A DNA stretch of 64,000 bases from Coemansia sp. RSA 487 (Eukaryota > Kickxellomycota > Kickxellomycetes > Kickxellales > Kickxellaceae): positions 1 to 64,000 of the forward strand of contig JANBRJ010000036.1 in assembly GCA_027577595.1 (NCBI GenBank), in the 5' to 3' direction. The first letter of the stretch is position 1, and each line of letters opens with the position of its first letter. Made by a program: the position numbers and the translations under genes. This document shows positions 40,255 through 49,757 of the stretch, in pieces. The notes beneath the pieces are model-generated. The model searched no databases. It saw only the letters and a list, made by a program, of their open reading frames with translations, and was not told the origin of the DNA.

Positions 40255-41679
40255 ATGTGGCACCACAATGTTTTGTCTGTAGGACTAGCAGTCGCCTTCT
40301 TCTCGGCTTGCGCAAAGGCACATATATCTCTTATCACCCCGTGCCCGCGCTACTCTTCCATGGGTGTGAATTGCCCCAAGCTACCTGCCGGTCAGGTAAT
40401 GGACACCGAAATGAATAAGCCAATATACTCGGAACAGCTGGGCGGCCAGATGCCACTTTGCAAACATACTGTGCCTTGGCCTACTCCTGCTGCCACTTGG
40501 ACTGCCGGCGAGAAAGTCAAGATTCAATTTAGCTCCCTTGCAGTTTCCCACTCTGGCGGACATGCAGAGTTTTCTATCTCGTATGACGGTGGCCACACAT
40601 TTGTCGTCATCCAACAAGTATTACGCTTTGTGTTTGTAGGCAAAAAGCCCGCTGCGGTTACAAACGAGGTCAGTGTTTATAGCTATGAAATCACACTTCC
40701 CAAAGGTTTACCTAGTTCCGATAAAGCTATATTTGCGTGGACTTGGGTCAATGCGTCAGGAAACAGGGAGTTCTACATGAATTGTGCCGATGTAGCGATT
40801 AAGGGGACTTCCAAATCTATTACCGGGAAGAATGTAACCATTGTGAATTATCCTGGCTATCCAGTTGTCCCCGAGTTCAATATGAACTATGAAACGGGTA
40901 TCCAATATTATACTACTAATGCCAAGTTTGTAACTGTATATGGCAATGGAAAGTCGGTAGCCGCAAAGGCTGCAGATTCTAATATCGCATATGAAGGCGT
41001 AAAGCCAGTCAACATGACAAACATCATAACTGGTATTATCGGTATTGCATCTGAGCTAAGAAACAGCGCTAACCATGAATCTAGTAGTGACGGAATGGAT
41101 TATGGCGAAATACACTCCCGGGACTATCTATTAAATTCACTTACGGTTGGGCCTGCCTTCCCGCCCAAAACTGTTACCATAGATGATTCCGACAAGTGGT
41201 TGGGAGTGGACTGGTGTGACGATGAAACTGATTCTGATGAGTCATTGGACTGGTGTGATGATGAATTTGAATCTCCTCTGCCATTTGAAACAGCGTCGCA
41301 CTACGCATTGCCTGTTGTTCCTACAAAGGAGCCAGGTTTGATGTGTGACGTGAATGACAATAACAGCCTCTACCATTCGGACAACGATGTGTATTATTCA
41401 GGAGTGTATGTATCAAATACTTTCTTGGCATCGGATATGGATTTGAACCCGCTTGTCCTTAATTCAGTAGATTCCGATGATATGGTGACAGTTACTATGC
41501 ACGAGACAGTTACTCAAAGCGACGAACACAGCTCCGGTGCTGATGATCTCGGCGGGCTAGACAGTGAGTCTTCAAGCGACCATGTCGAAAGTTCATCAAA
41601 TTCACTTTTCAGCTTCTCGTCCACTAATTCTCACGATTATCCGCAGTTTGAGTTCAGTGCTTCAAGCAGCTCTCAGTAG
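40255..41679 (+). CDS. AA11-like LPMO with acidic tail and YYSGVY module (array gene 2)
   Basis: A copper-dependent oxidative enzyme that would cleave chitin chains. 474 aa. The signal peptide (1-22) ends in AKA, giving mature H23 (HISLITPCPRY). The second brace histidine is H99 in SHSGGHAEF, and the axial Tyr is in GNREFYMNCADV. The catalytic domain is about residues 23-235. The linker includes two DWCDD motifs. From 41293 a C-terminal module shared with genes 3, 4 and 6 begins: EPGLMCD, DVYYSGVYVS and YPQFEFS. It lacks the Cys pair (after the second His and in the VLR strand) typical of AA11. It has no CBM and no GPI-type tail. AATAAA lies at 41763. Confidence 0.85.
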   Translation: MWHHNVLSVGLAVAFFSACAKAHISLITPCPRYSSMGVNCPKLPAGQVMDTEMNKPIYSEQLGGQMPLCKHTVPWPTPAATWTAGEKVKIQFSSLAVSHSGGHAEFSISYDGGHTFVVIQQVLRFVFVGKKPAAVTNEVSVYSYEITLPKGLPSSDKAIFAWTWVNASGNREFYMNCADVAIKGTSKSITGKNVTIVNYPGYPVVPEFNMNYETGIQYYTTNAKFVTVYGNGKSVAAKAADSNIAYEGVKPVNMTNIITGIIGIASELRNSANHESSSDGMDYGEIHSRDYLLNSLTVGPAFPPKTVTIDDSDKWLGVDWCDDETDSDESLDWCDDEFESPLPFETASHYALPVVPTKEPGLMCDVNDNNSLYHSDNDVYYSGVYVSNTFLASDMDLNPLVLNSVDSDDMVTVTMHETVTQSDEHSSGADDLGGLDSESSSDHVESSSNSLFSFSSTNSHDYPQFEFSASSSSQ

Positions 41680-42359
41680 GTTTTATAGCATGTATTATGT
41701 AAAGTTTTCCTTTTTTGAGTTGTCATGTTATGAGCATGACATTGGGGGGTGGGCGATTATTGAATAAAGCGTAAATCTATAAACTTTGGATCACAGTGCA
41801 ACTAAACTGATGCAAAGTAGTAATGAAAAGTACATTGTTGATGAAGAGTGTGTGCATTGGTAAAAGCCACAAAGTAGCCGCTATATGGAATGCTGATAGT
41901 ATTTTATCAATTCAAGTACCAATTAATCTACGGGTGATAGTGTGTTAGCGCCAGCTATTTACATCTACCTATTTCTTGAGCGGATGACTCGTCTTGAGAG
42001 CTAAAATTCTAGAATACCACGGGTTTTTACCCTTATATCCTTTGTGTTAACATTCTCCGTAGAAACTCAGCCTTCCATAATTGCCGCTTATTTTTCCTTT
42101 GACCCATCTTTTTTGCATTTGGTTTTCTTTTTAATATAATGGATTGAATGATGAAAACACAAAAGTAGGAAGATTTTTGGCAAAACAGTATTTCCTAGAA
42201 ATTGTTTTGTGCTTGCATATGCTGGCAAATTTTACTTTCTCTTTCATCTTCAAGCGAGCAATTTCCTTTTATTTCTTGAACAGCCACCTATTAACACATT
42301 TACTGTTAGAAAACTCTGACGAGTACTAATAATAGAATATATACATTTCAATATTATAA
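41680..42359. other. intergenic / upstream of array gene 3
   Basis: 680 bp with an AATAAA at 41763-41768 for gene 2. The 3' part is the promoter region of gene 3, partly similar to that of gene 2. Confidence 0.5.
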
Positions 42360-44090
42360 ATGTGGCATCGTAATGTTTTGTCAGTGGGGCTGGCAATATC
42401 TGCCTATGCAGCTCATGCAATTGCACACATATCCATCATCAGTCCATGCCCACGCTACTCATCTGCTGGCTTAAATTGCCCTAAAGTACCTGCTGGTCAG
42501 GTAATGGATGGCGAGATGAATGCTCCAATAAGCTCTGTAACTCAAGGCTTTTCCAAGCCGCTTTGCAAATACACCGTGCCTTGGCCCACTCCTGCCGCCT
42601 CTTGGACTGCCGGTGAGACAGTTAATATACAGTTCAACAGCCATGCTGTCTCTCACTCGGGCGGGCATGCAGAGTTTTCTATATCATACGATGGCGGTAA
42701 GACATTTGTTGTTATCCATCAAGTGCTACGTTATGTGTTTGTAGGCAAAAAGCCCGCTGCGATTACAAACGAGGTCAGTGTCTATGACTATAATATCAAA
42801 CTTCCAGAAAAGCTGCCTAGTTCTGATAAAGCAGTATTTGCATGGACATGGGTCAATGCTTCAGGAAACAGAGAGTTTTACATGAACTGCGCTGATGTAA
42901 CGATTAAGGGAACTTCCGAATCTATTATTGGAAAAGAAGTAACTATTGTAAATTATCCTGACTATCCAACTGTCCCCGAGTTCAATATGGATTATGAGAC
43001 AGGCATTAATTATTACACGACCAATGCAAAATATATAAAAGTGTATGGCAATGGGAAGTCTGAAGCTGCAACTTCTGCAGATTCTGATATAACTTATGAA
43101 GGCAGAAGCATCAACAGCTCTAACAGAGTGTCTGAGGATTCCGAGGATTCATCATCAAATGCAAATAATGAAGATAAAGATACTTCTAGCTCCAATGCAA
43201 GGAATGATGAGGATAGATCTAGTTCTAATACGAAAAGTAGTGTTAGCAATACTGATGACGAAGGTGATTCATTGGGCGATAAATGCGATAATGGGTCTGA
43301 TGATATAGACGAGTTTGAAGAATCAGATTATGTGGACGAATCCGATGATCCAAATGACAAATGCGACGATGAGTCTGATGATATAAACGATAGCTCTGTA
43401 AATGTTGGTGAATCCGATATAGATAGTAGCTCTGATCCTTCTAGCAAACTAGATATCTCGGATGAAATCGATGTTCACGATTCGATGGAAAGTTCAGATA
43501 TGGATGATGAAATTGAAAGCAAAATAACCGAATCTTCATCTGAGCTTGACAGCCTTTCTGATGATGTCGACTCCATATTATCCTCATCTTCCGACTTTAT
43601 CGACGATTCATCTGCTGTTGAAATCGAATTACCTGAGCCCAGTTCGTCAGAAAGCGACGCTCTTGACTCAGTCGAATCATCTTCAGCCACAGAGTCGCGG
43701 TACGCCTGGCCAATTGCGTTCTCGAATGAGCCAGAGCTTGTATGTGACATTAATTCGGATGATAGCCTTTACTATGCATATGGTGAAGTGTACTATTCAG
43801 GAGTCTTTGCATCGTACCTGTATTTAGTATCCGACTACATGTACAACCATCTTGTCCTTGAGACTATGGAGTCTATTAGCTGGGCAACGAAAACAGTTAC
43901 CGTACATGATACCAGCACTCTGGGTGAATATTTGAGTTCCGAATTGGATAACCTTGGCGAGCTGGATGGCTACTCATCAAACGAGGATTTCAGTGAATCG
44001 TCAAGTGAAAATGTCCTTGAGTCCAATTATGATAAGTACGGCTATCCATTGTTTGAATTCAGCTCCGCAATCAGTTCTGAGACAGACTAG
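42360..44090 (+). CDS. AA11-like LPMO with long acidic tail and YYSGVY module (array gene 3)
   Basis: 576 aa, closest to array gene 2 (both start MWHxNVLSVGLA). Mature H23 follows IA. H99 lies in SHSGGHAEF and the Tyr in GNREFYMNCADV, so the copper brace is complete. Residues 240-440 are a Ser/Asp/Glu-rich tail with two acidic cysteine motifs (GDKCDN and NDKCDDESDD). The shared C-terminal module runs from 43692: EPELVCD, EVYYSGVFAS, TVTVHDTSTL and YPLFEFS. The tail is highly charged and probably extended, perhaps spanning the wall or binding cations. Like gene 2 it lacks the AA11 Cys pair. An AATAAA occurs at 44169. Confidence 0.85.
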   Translation: MWHRNVLSVGLAISAYAAHAIAHISIISPCPRYSSAGLNCPKVPAGQVMDGEMNAPISSVTQGFSKPLCKYTVPWPTPAASWTAGETVNIQFNSHAVSHSGGHAEFSISYDGGKTFVVIHQVLRYVFVGKKPAAITNEVSVYDYNIKLPEKLPSSDKAVFAWTWVNASGNREFYMNCADVTIKGTSESIIGKEVTIVNYPDYPTVPEFNMDYETGINYYTTNAKYIKVYGNGKSEAATSADSDITYEGRSINSSNRVSEDSEDSSSNANNEDKDTSSSNARNDEDRSSSNTKSSVSNTDDEGDSLGDKCDNGSDDIDEFEESDYVDESDDPNDKCDDESDDINDSSVNVGESDIDSSSDPSSKLDISDEIDVHDSMESSDMDDEIESKITESSSELDSLSDDVDSILSSSSDFIDDSSAVEIELPEPSSSESDALDSVESSSATESRYAWPIAFSNEPELVCDINSDDSLYYAYGEVYYSGVFASYLYLVSDYMYNHLVLETMESISWATKTVTVHDTSTLGEYLSSELDNLGELDGYSSNEDFSESSSENVLESNYDKYGYPLFEFSSAISSETD

Positions 44091-44545
44091 TAGCAATATC
44101 AGCGTATATTTTGCCCATTTCTAATTATCGAGTTGTGTTTTCATATTTAGATAAATGCTATTCAATCAATAAAAGTTTTCTTATTTTTAAACAGTTATTT
44201 CTGAGTGAAGTTCTTTCTTTTACGATCTACCAAACTCCAATCTCTAATCATTTGTACATACCATGACAAGTGAGTGCGTATCGCTATTTCAGCAAGGAAA
44301 AAGTATAAAGACAAGTCACACTTTGAACATTATTTTTTTACTTTTCAGCTCTTTTAACCCTTTGTATAGTTTGTGTGTTAGCCTTTATACTATATCTATT
44401 GTTCAGCGGACAGATAACTGTAAGTTTGTTCAGTGCTAAGTACAATTTCCCCGGTTTTCTATGTATTTCTTCTTTTAGACTCTTCTTTGGAATGCTTGAA
44501 CTATTATCTTTCTACATTTCCATCGTAATTATATCAACACAAATA
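44091..44545. other. upstream of array gene 4
   Basis: 455 bp. The open frame of gene 4 extends back to a GTG at 44375, but this part encodes only hydrophobic filler and is taken as 5' UTR. AATAAA at 44169-44174 serves gene 3. Confidence 0.5.
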
Positions 44546-46285
44546 ATGCGTTCATGCAGAATAACGTTAATTGCACTGCTGGTCCAGTGCCTATTTATGA
44601 TTGTCCGAGGACACAGAGAGCTAACATACCCGTGCCCTCGCTACGAGCCTAACGACTCCAGCTGTCCTGCGCTACCAAGTGGCCAAGAGTACGATTACAG
44701 TTTGAATTCGCCACTCAGCTCATCAGCCGACACCACTGCAGCGCCGCTGTGCAAACACACGGTGCCTTGGCCCGAACCCGTTGCTACGTGGAACGTCGGC
44801 GACACAGTGAGCGTTACATTCAAAGAAGGAGGAGCCGGTCATGGTGGCGGCAACTGCGAGTTTTCCATATCTTATGATGGTGGTAAAACGTTTGTGGTTA
44901 TTATGCAAGTTCTCCAGCACTGCTTCTTTAACGGACCTTCAAGCAGCAACACGCCCGAAATAAGCACATATGATGTGGAGTTGCCAAAAGACTTGCCCAA
45001 CTCTAACACCGCTATATTTGCGTGGTCGTGGTCCAATCATTTAGGAAACCGAGAGTTTTATATGAATTGCGCAGATGTTGCAATTAAGGGTGGCACTTCG
45101 CAATCGTATACGGGCAAAAACATAACTGTTGTTAATTATCCTGGATATCCAACTGTTCCGGAGAGCGCCGATGACTATACTGTTGGTTTAGAGTATTATA
45201 CTGGCAATGTTAGCTACGTTACTGTTTATGCCAATGGCAAGTCCGAAGTTGCAAACAAGGGAGATGTTAAGAGTAGTGATGTGCTTGGCAGTACGAACAA
45301 TGATAGCAGCGACACGGCAAGCGACACATCAAGTGATGCAACAAGCAACACAGCAAGTGATACAACAAGCGATACAACAAGCGATACAACAAGCGATACA
45401 ACAAGCGATACCATTGACAATAGTTCTGAACTGAACACTGATGACTCTAGTGACGACTCACTTGACGATGACTCTTTAGATTATGACAAGTGCGATGACA
45501 GTCTATATAGCGATGATGATTATTTGGACGATTCGGAGTATAGTGACAACCTAAGCGACGATAGCAATTCGTATTTAGATTCAATAGAGAATAACGATGA
45601 ATCGTCAGGTAGTTTCGAATCAAACAACGAATCAAGTAACCTTTTGCTTTCCGATTTGGACAGCTCTAGCGATAGCAGTAGCGACTCAGAGCTCGGCCAA
45701 ATTGAAGAATCAGATAGCAGCAGCAGCGAATCTACGTCAGAGCTTGGCAACATTTCGGAGAAGAGCAGCGATATGATCGTATCGTCTTTGTATGACGAAG
45801 GTGATATGTCTTCCTCTTCAGACTCCAATACAATTGAGTCCAGTTCTCCCGAGTACGATAGTCTCAATTCTGTCGAGTCATCGTCCAGCCTGGAATCGCA
45901 CTATGCTGTGCCGATTGCCATTCCGAATGAGCCAGAACTTGTATGTAATATAGCCTCTGATGATAGCCTTTATTACGCATACGGCGATGTGTATTACTCC
46001 AATGTTTACGTGTCGAATTCATATATGACTGCAGACTACGTGTTTAACTCGCTTGTTCTTGAAACAATGGGATTCCTGGATTGGGCTACCGTAACTGTCT
46101 CCGTGCATGAGACTAGCACTCTAAGCGATGAGTCTAGCTCTTTTGATGATATTCTTGGCGGATTAGACAGCGAGTCGGAGAGCAGATCACCCAGTGATGA
46201 CACTAGCGGCTCATCTTCAAGAAGTAATGATTATCCGATGTTTGAATTCAGTGCTCTAAGCAGTTCAGCGACAGAGTTTAGTTAG
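44546..46285 (+). CDS. AA11-like LPMO, Cys-pair form, acidic tail and YYSGVY module (array gene 4)
   Basis: 579 aa from the ATG at 44546, which gives a 22-residue signal peptide ending VRG and mature H23 (HRELTYPCPRY). The second His is H99 in GHGGGNCEF and the Tyr is in GNREFYMNCADV. Unlike genes 1-3 it keeps the AA11-type cysteine pair (GGNCEF and VLQHCF). The tail starts with a TSD repeat (a 12-bp minisatellite), then becomes Ser/Asp/Glu-rich with DYDKCDD. It ends in the shared module from 45893: EPELVCN, DVYYSNVYVS, TVSVHETSTLS and YPMFEFS. An upstream in-frame ATG at 44492 is possible but would bury the signal peptide. Confidence 0.85.
   Translation: MRSCRITLIALLVQCLFMIVRGHRELTYPCPRYEPNDSSCPALPSGQEYDYSLNSPLSSSADTTAAPLCKHTVPWPEPVATWNVGDTVSVTFKEGGAGHGGGNCEFSISYDGGKTFVVIMQVLQHCFFNGPSSSNTPEISTYDVELPKDLPNSNTAIFAWSWSNHLGNREFYMNCADVAIKGGTSQSYTGKNITVVNYPGYPTVPESADDYTVGLEYYTGNVSYVTVYANGKSEVANKGDVKSSDVLGSTNNDSSDTASDTSSDATSNTASDTTSDTTSDTTSDTTSDTIDNSSELNTDDSSDDSLDDDSLDYDKCDDSLYSDDDYLDDSEYSDNLSDDSNSYLDSIENNDESSGSFESNNESSNLLLSDLDSSSDSSSDSELGQIEESDSSSSESTSELGNISEKSSDMIVSSLYDEGDMSSSSDSNTIESSSPEYDSLNSVESSSSLESHYAVPIAIPNEPELVCNIASDDSLYYAYGDVYYSNVYVSNSYMTADYVFNSLVLETMGFLDWATVTVSVHETSTLSDESSSFDDILGGLDSESESRSPSDDTSGSSSRSNDYPMFEFSALSSSATEFS
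45308..45412 (+). repeat. 12-bp coding minisatellite (TSD repeat)
   Basis: Imperfect tandem copies of a 12-bp unit (ACAAGCGATACA type) encode Thr-Ser-Asp-Thr repeats at the start of the acidic tail of array gene 4. The last four or so units are perfect, so recent slippage is likely. Confidence 0.8.
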
Positions 46286-46741
46286 CTTTATTCTTTTTCC
46301 GTTTTCCTTTTAATATAAAGGATATCACATAAAGGACAAGCGCATGGATCAAACACATGTCCATTATACATGTAAAAAAGGAAAATACAAACTTTTGCAG
46401 CGAGAATTACATAGCCAACCCTTGCATAAAACCCCTTGCATATAGCTTGGTGGTTTATGAACAACAGAAAGACCAGGTGGTCCCCCTTTGTAGTTGTTTG
46501 TGCGCTTTTAGCGTGTTTGCTTTTTTTTACTTTTTATAATAGGCTTTTTTAAACAAAGGGATGTTTTGCTCAAAGAGCTAGCAGCCTTGATGAAGATGAA
46601 AGAACAAACTTTAGAAAACTATAGACCATCCAGCGCATTTATTTAGTTCGATGCCTTCCTTTTTTCTCTTTCCTTCCAACCTTCCTATTTTATTATTTTC
46701 TTTTGCAATATTCTGACGCTCTATTATTAACGAACCCCACC
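46286..46741. other. upstream of array gene 5
   Basis: 456 bp. It ends in a pyrimidine-rich stretch with GCTCTATTAT (46719-46733), a word also found before gene 6 (near 49728). No other feature was seen. Confidence 0.5.
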
Positions 46742-49252
46742 ATGAAGCTTATTTATATGGTGCCCGGCCTGGTCGGGCTCTTTGGTGCTGCAAATGCTGG
46801 CATTTCAGTCACCTCACCATGCCCTCGATTCTCGACGGCTAAAGGATGTCCCTCTATCCCTCCTGGCATCAGTGCAGATGCCAACATGAACACGCCTGTC
46901 ACTAACACCGCCAGCCAAAGCATGTTCGAACTATGTCGGCACAAAGAAGAGTGGCCTGCCCCGGTGGCAAACTGGGTCGCTGGCCAGCCTGTGACCATCG
47001 AGTTTGAGATCGAAGCAAACACAGTGCTTGGAGGCTTCTGCCAATTCTCAGTATCTTACGATGGCGTGAACTTTGCTGTCATCGACCAAGTTCTTGGAAA
47101 CTGCTTCTCTCAGCAGCAAAGTAACTCAGCAAATGTGCAGGTAGCTTCGCAGACCTTCAAGCTGCCAGACTATCTTCCAGCATCAAATGAAACTATTTTT
47201 GCATGGACTTGGCTTAGCCCTAGTGCTGAAGGCGACTTTTACATGAATTGTGCTGATGTCAATATTGCCAGCAAAAGTAATAGCACCTCCTACTCTGGAA
47301 AGAAGATGATTATTGCTAATGCACCTGGTTATCCACAGCTTATTGCTAGCGATGCCAACGAATCCACTATCCAGAGCCAGTATGGAGCTTCCACGGATAT
47401 ATCTGTCTCTCCTGTTTCTGGCAATAGGAAGCGTCATGTTAGCTCCAAGACTGGTGAAGATTGCGGTGATCCTAATGTGACGAGCGACAATGAAGATAGC
47501 TCTGACAGCGACTCCGAAGGCGGTGGCAAACATGACAAGAATGGTAAGAAAGGGTCATCTGGTAGTAGCAGCGAAATAGATCCCAGTAGCAGTAGCTCTT
47601 CTAGCATGGGTGCCAGCAATTTTGGTGCGGTTAAAAGCAATGGTAGCGGGTTTTCCAGCAGCACCTATAGCTCTGGTGGATTTGTGGTTGGCACTGATGG
47701 TAGCACTACATCATTTGGCTCTGCTAATGGTGGTATGGGAAGTTACACTGGTGGTGTCAATTATAACCAGCAGCAACAGCAGCAGCAAGAGGAAGAGTAC
47801 TGTGATGAGGATGAAGAGTATGAAACCGACTGCGAAGAGATGATGGGTGGCAATAACAACGGCGGAAGCTACAACAACGGTAATAACAACGGAAACAACA
47901 ACGGCGGTAGCTACAACAATGGTAACTCCAACGACGGTAGCTACAATAACGGTGGTAGCTTTAACAACGGCGGCAGCTTTAACAACGGTGGCTCCAACGG
48001 TGGTACATGCAGAAAGAAGCAGAGCTGTGATTGCAGTGGAAGTTCCAGCAGCTCTAGCAGCTCCAGTAGCTCCAGTAGCAGCAGCAGTGGCAACTTTGAT
48101 ATGTCTACCTACATGAACTACATGATGATGATGCAGATGATGAAGTCTATGCAAAACAATATGACCCCGAACTACCAAATGAACGGTGGTTATATGAATC
48201 CATACATGAATTCCTACATGTCTGGCATGAGCGGTATGACTGGCATGAACGCTATGACTGGTATGACTGGCATGACTGGCATGAACGCTATGACTGGAAA
48301 TATGCTTGGTAACAGCATGTACGGTATGTATGGTATGAATGGAATGAACGGAATGAACAGCATGGGTGGCATGTATGGTATGAATGGAATGAGCGGTAAC
48401 AGCATGTACGGTAACATGAATGGAAACAACATGTTTGGTAACAATATGAATGGAATGAACGGCATGAACGGCATGAACGGTTACATGGGAGGTGGTTCTA
48501 ATTCAGATAGCAATGTCAACATTAACCTTGACATGAATGGCAATAACCAGGGCGGCTATGGTCAGAATGGATATGGCCAGAACGGTAACTACAACCAGAA
48601 TGGATATGGCCAGAACGGTTACAACCAGAATGGTAATTATAACCAGGGTGGATACAACCAAGATAGATATGGCCAAAACGATTACAACCAGAATGGATAT
48701 GACCAGAACGACTATAACCGGAACAGCTACAATCAGAACGGATATAACCAGAACGACTATAACCAGGGCAGCTACGACCAAGATAACTATGGCCAGAACA
48801 GAAATAGCCAGGGAAGCTACGGCCAAAACAGCTACAACCAAGGCAGTTACGGTAATGACAATAGCGGAAACGGCAAGGACGTGAACAACGGCATCGATGC
48901 AGGCTCATCGAGCAGTGCTGTTCAGCCATCGTCCAGCGTGTCTCTCCAGTACGAGACCATTGTTTCCCTTGGCTATGTCACAGAGACTGTTTACTCTGAA
49001 GTCGACGTAACTGAGACTATTGTGACCACTGAATATACGACCGGATCCTCTACTGTCGCAGGCTCTTTGGTTACTCCAGTATCTGTTGCTCCCCAGATGA
49101 ATGCCGTGGTCTCCTACCAGCCCGCATTGTTCGGATCTGAGCCAAATGGGGCTGGATCGAGTGAGGGGTCCTCGCTTTACCCTGCTACTGTCATGGAGAA
49201 CGGTGCTGCCCAGCCCGCCAACTTCCAGTACGTGAACCCTGTTAACGCCTAG
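46742..49252 (+). CDS. brace-less LPMO-like protein with Met-rich and Gln/Asn-rich tail (array gene 5)
   Basis: 836 aa. The frame opens at a TTG, and the ATG at 46742 gives a good signal peptide ending AANA. The mature chain then starts with Gly (GISVTSPCPRF), so the first brace His is absent. The second is Val95 (VLGGFCQF). The fold signatures remain: CPRF, FSVSYDG, VLGNCF (Cys pair present), IFAWTWLSP and EGDFYMNCADV. Without both His it should not form the LPMO copper site. The tail has an acidic CDEDEEYETDCEE segment, a Gly/Asn repeat, SCDCSG plus poly-Ser, about 40 Met in roughly 130 residues (453-583), a Gln-Asn-Gly-Tyr repeat (600-700), and a GYVTETVYSEVDVTET end that recalls gene 6. 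It may be a structural or substrate-binding wall protein. Confidence 0.85.
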   Translation: MKLIYMVPGLVGLFGAANAGISVTSPCPRFSTAKGCPSIPPGISADANMNTPVTNTASQSMFELCRHKEEWPAPVANWVAGQPVTIEFEIEANTVLGGFCQFSVSYDGVNFAVIDQVLGNCFSQQQSNSANVQVASQTFKLPDYLPASNETIFAWTWLSPSAEGDFYMNCADVNIASKSNSTSYSGKKMIIANAPGYPQLIASDANESTIQSQYGASTDISVSPVSGNRKRHVSSKTGEDCGDPNVTSDNEDSSDSDSEGGGKHDKNGKKGSSGSSSEIDPSSSSSSSMGASNFGAVKSNGSGFSSSTYSSGGFVVGTDGSTTSFGSANGGMGSYTGGVNYNQQQQQQQEEEYCDEDEEYETDCEEMMGGNNNGGSYNNGNNNGNNNGGSYNNGNSNDGSYNNGGSFNNGGSFNNGGSNGGTCRKKQSCDCSGSSSSSSSSSSSSSSSSGNFDMSTYMNYMMMMQMMKSMQNNMTPNYQMNGGYMNPYMNSYMSGMSGMTGMNAMTGMTGMTGMNAMTGNMLGNSMYGMYGMNGMNGMNSMGGMYGMNGMSGNSMYGNMNGNNMFGNNMNGMNGMNGMNGYMGGGSNSDSNVNINLDMNGNNQGGYGQNGYGQNGNYNQNGYGQNGYNQNGNYNQGGYNQDRYGQNDYNQNGYDQNDYNRNSYNQNGYNQNDYNQGSYDQDNYGQNRNSQGSYGQNSYNQGSYGNDNSGNGKDVNNGIDAGSSSSAVQPSSSVSLQYETIVSLGYVTETVYSEVDVTETIVTTEYTTGSSTVAGSLVTPVSVAPQMNAVVSYQPALFGSEPNGAGSSEGSSLYPATVMENGAAQPANFQYVNPVNA
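47850..48000 (+). repeat. Gly/Asn coding repeat in array gene 5
   Basis: Degenerate tandem units encoding GGSYNNG/NNNGNNNGG lie between the acidic segment and the SCDCSG motif. Confidence 0.75.
48101..48490 (+). repeat. Met-rich (GMNGM) coding repeat in array gene 5
   Basis: Imperfect repeats of ATGAAYGG-type units encode strings such as GMNGMNGM and TGMTGMN, with about 40 Met in about 130 residues. The spacing (M-x-x-M) resembles Cu(I)-binding methionine motifs of copper transporters, though that resemblance is only by composition. Confidence 0.8.
48545..48850 (+). repeat. Tyr/Asn/Gln coding repeat (QNGY) in array gene 5
   Basis: Tandem units encoding YNQNGYGQNGY/YNQxDY form a prion-like, low-complexity segment of about 100 residues. 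This type of sequence often self-associates. Confidence 0.8.
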
Positions 49253-49757
49253 CCAGTATGTGATAGGTAGAGGTTTTCTTTTTTCTTTCAGCTCTTATTT
49301 CTTATGTTTAACACACAAGACCAATATAATTTTTTATATTGCTTTAAACTAACACTACAATGAACGAGGTGTATGAGTGATGTTGACATGCGATAGCGTC
49401 ATGTGTATCAACGCTTACTTTTGTAGTTTGCTTGAATGGAAAGATGGAAGTTAAAAGAGTTTGTAGAGTACGCAAAAGACAAATATTTTGCACAATGGAG
49501 AACGTGCATTGCCTTTTTGAGAGGATTCTTTCTGCCTTTGAAACTCTTGCTGAAAAGAAACCCCATGCTTTTTATCTTCAACGTTTTTTCTCTTTTATTT
49601 TATTTTGTGCCATTGGTTTACATGAAAAAGTGATGAAATAGAAGATGAAAGAGCGAGTCTTGCTCTCACCTTTCTACACACTAGTATAGTTCACCTCTAT
49701 ACTGTTTCCCCTTCCTTCAATCTTTATTGCTCTATTATATATTTTTATGTTTTTGTA
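49253..49757. other. upstream of array gene 6
   Basis: 505 bp. Short frames at 49432-49641 have no family support. The 3' part is pyrimidine-rich and shares GCTCTATTAT (near 49728) with the region before gene 5. Confidence 0.5.

Noticed and set aside
44375-44545. Longer N-terminus for array gene 4 starting at 44375
   Set aside because: That start is a GTG, and the added residues would bury the signal peptide and the mature His. The ATG at 44546 fits the family.
48214-48841. Minus-strand Ile/Pro-rich and Val/Ile-rich frames
   Set aside because: They are antisense shadows of the Met-rich and QNGY repeats of array gene 5.
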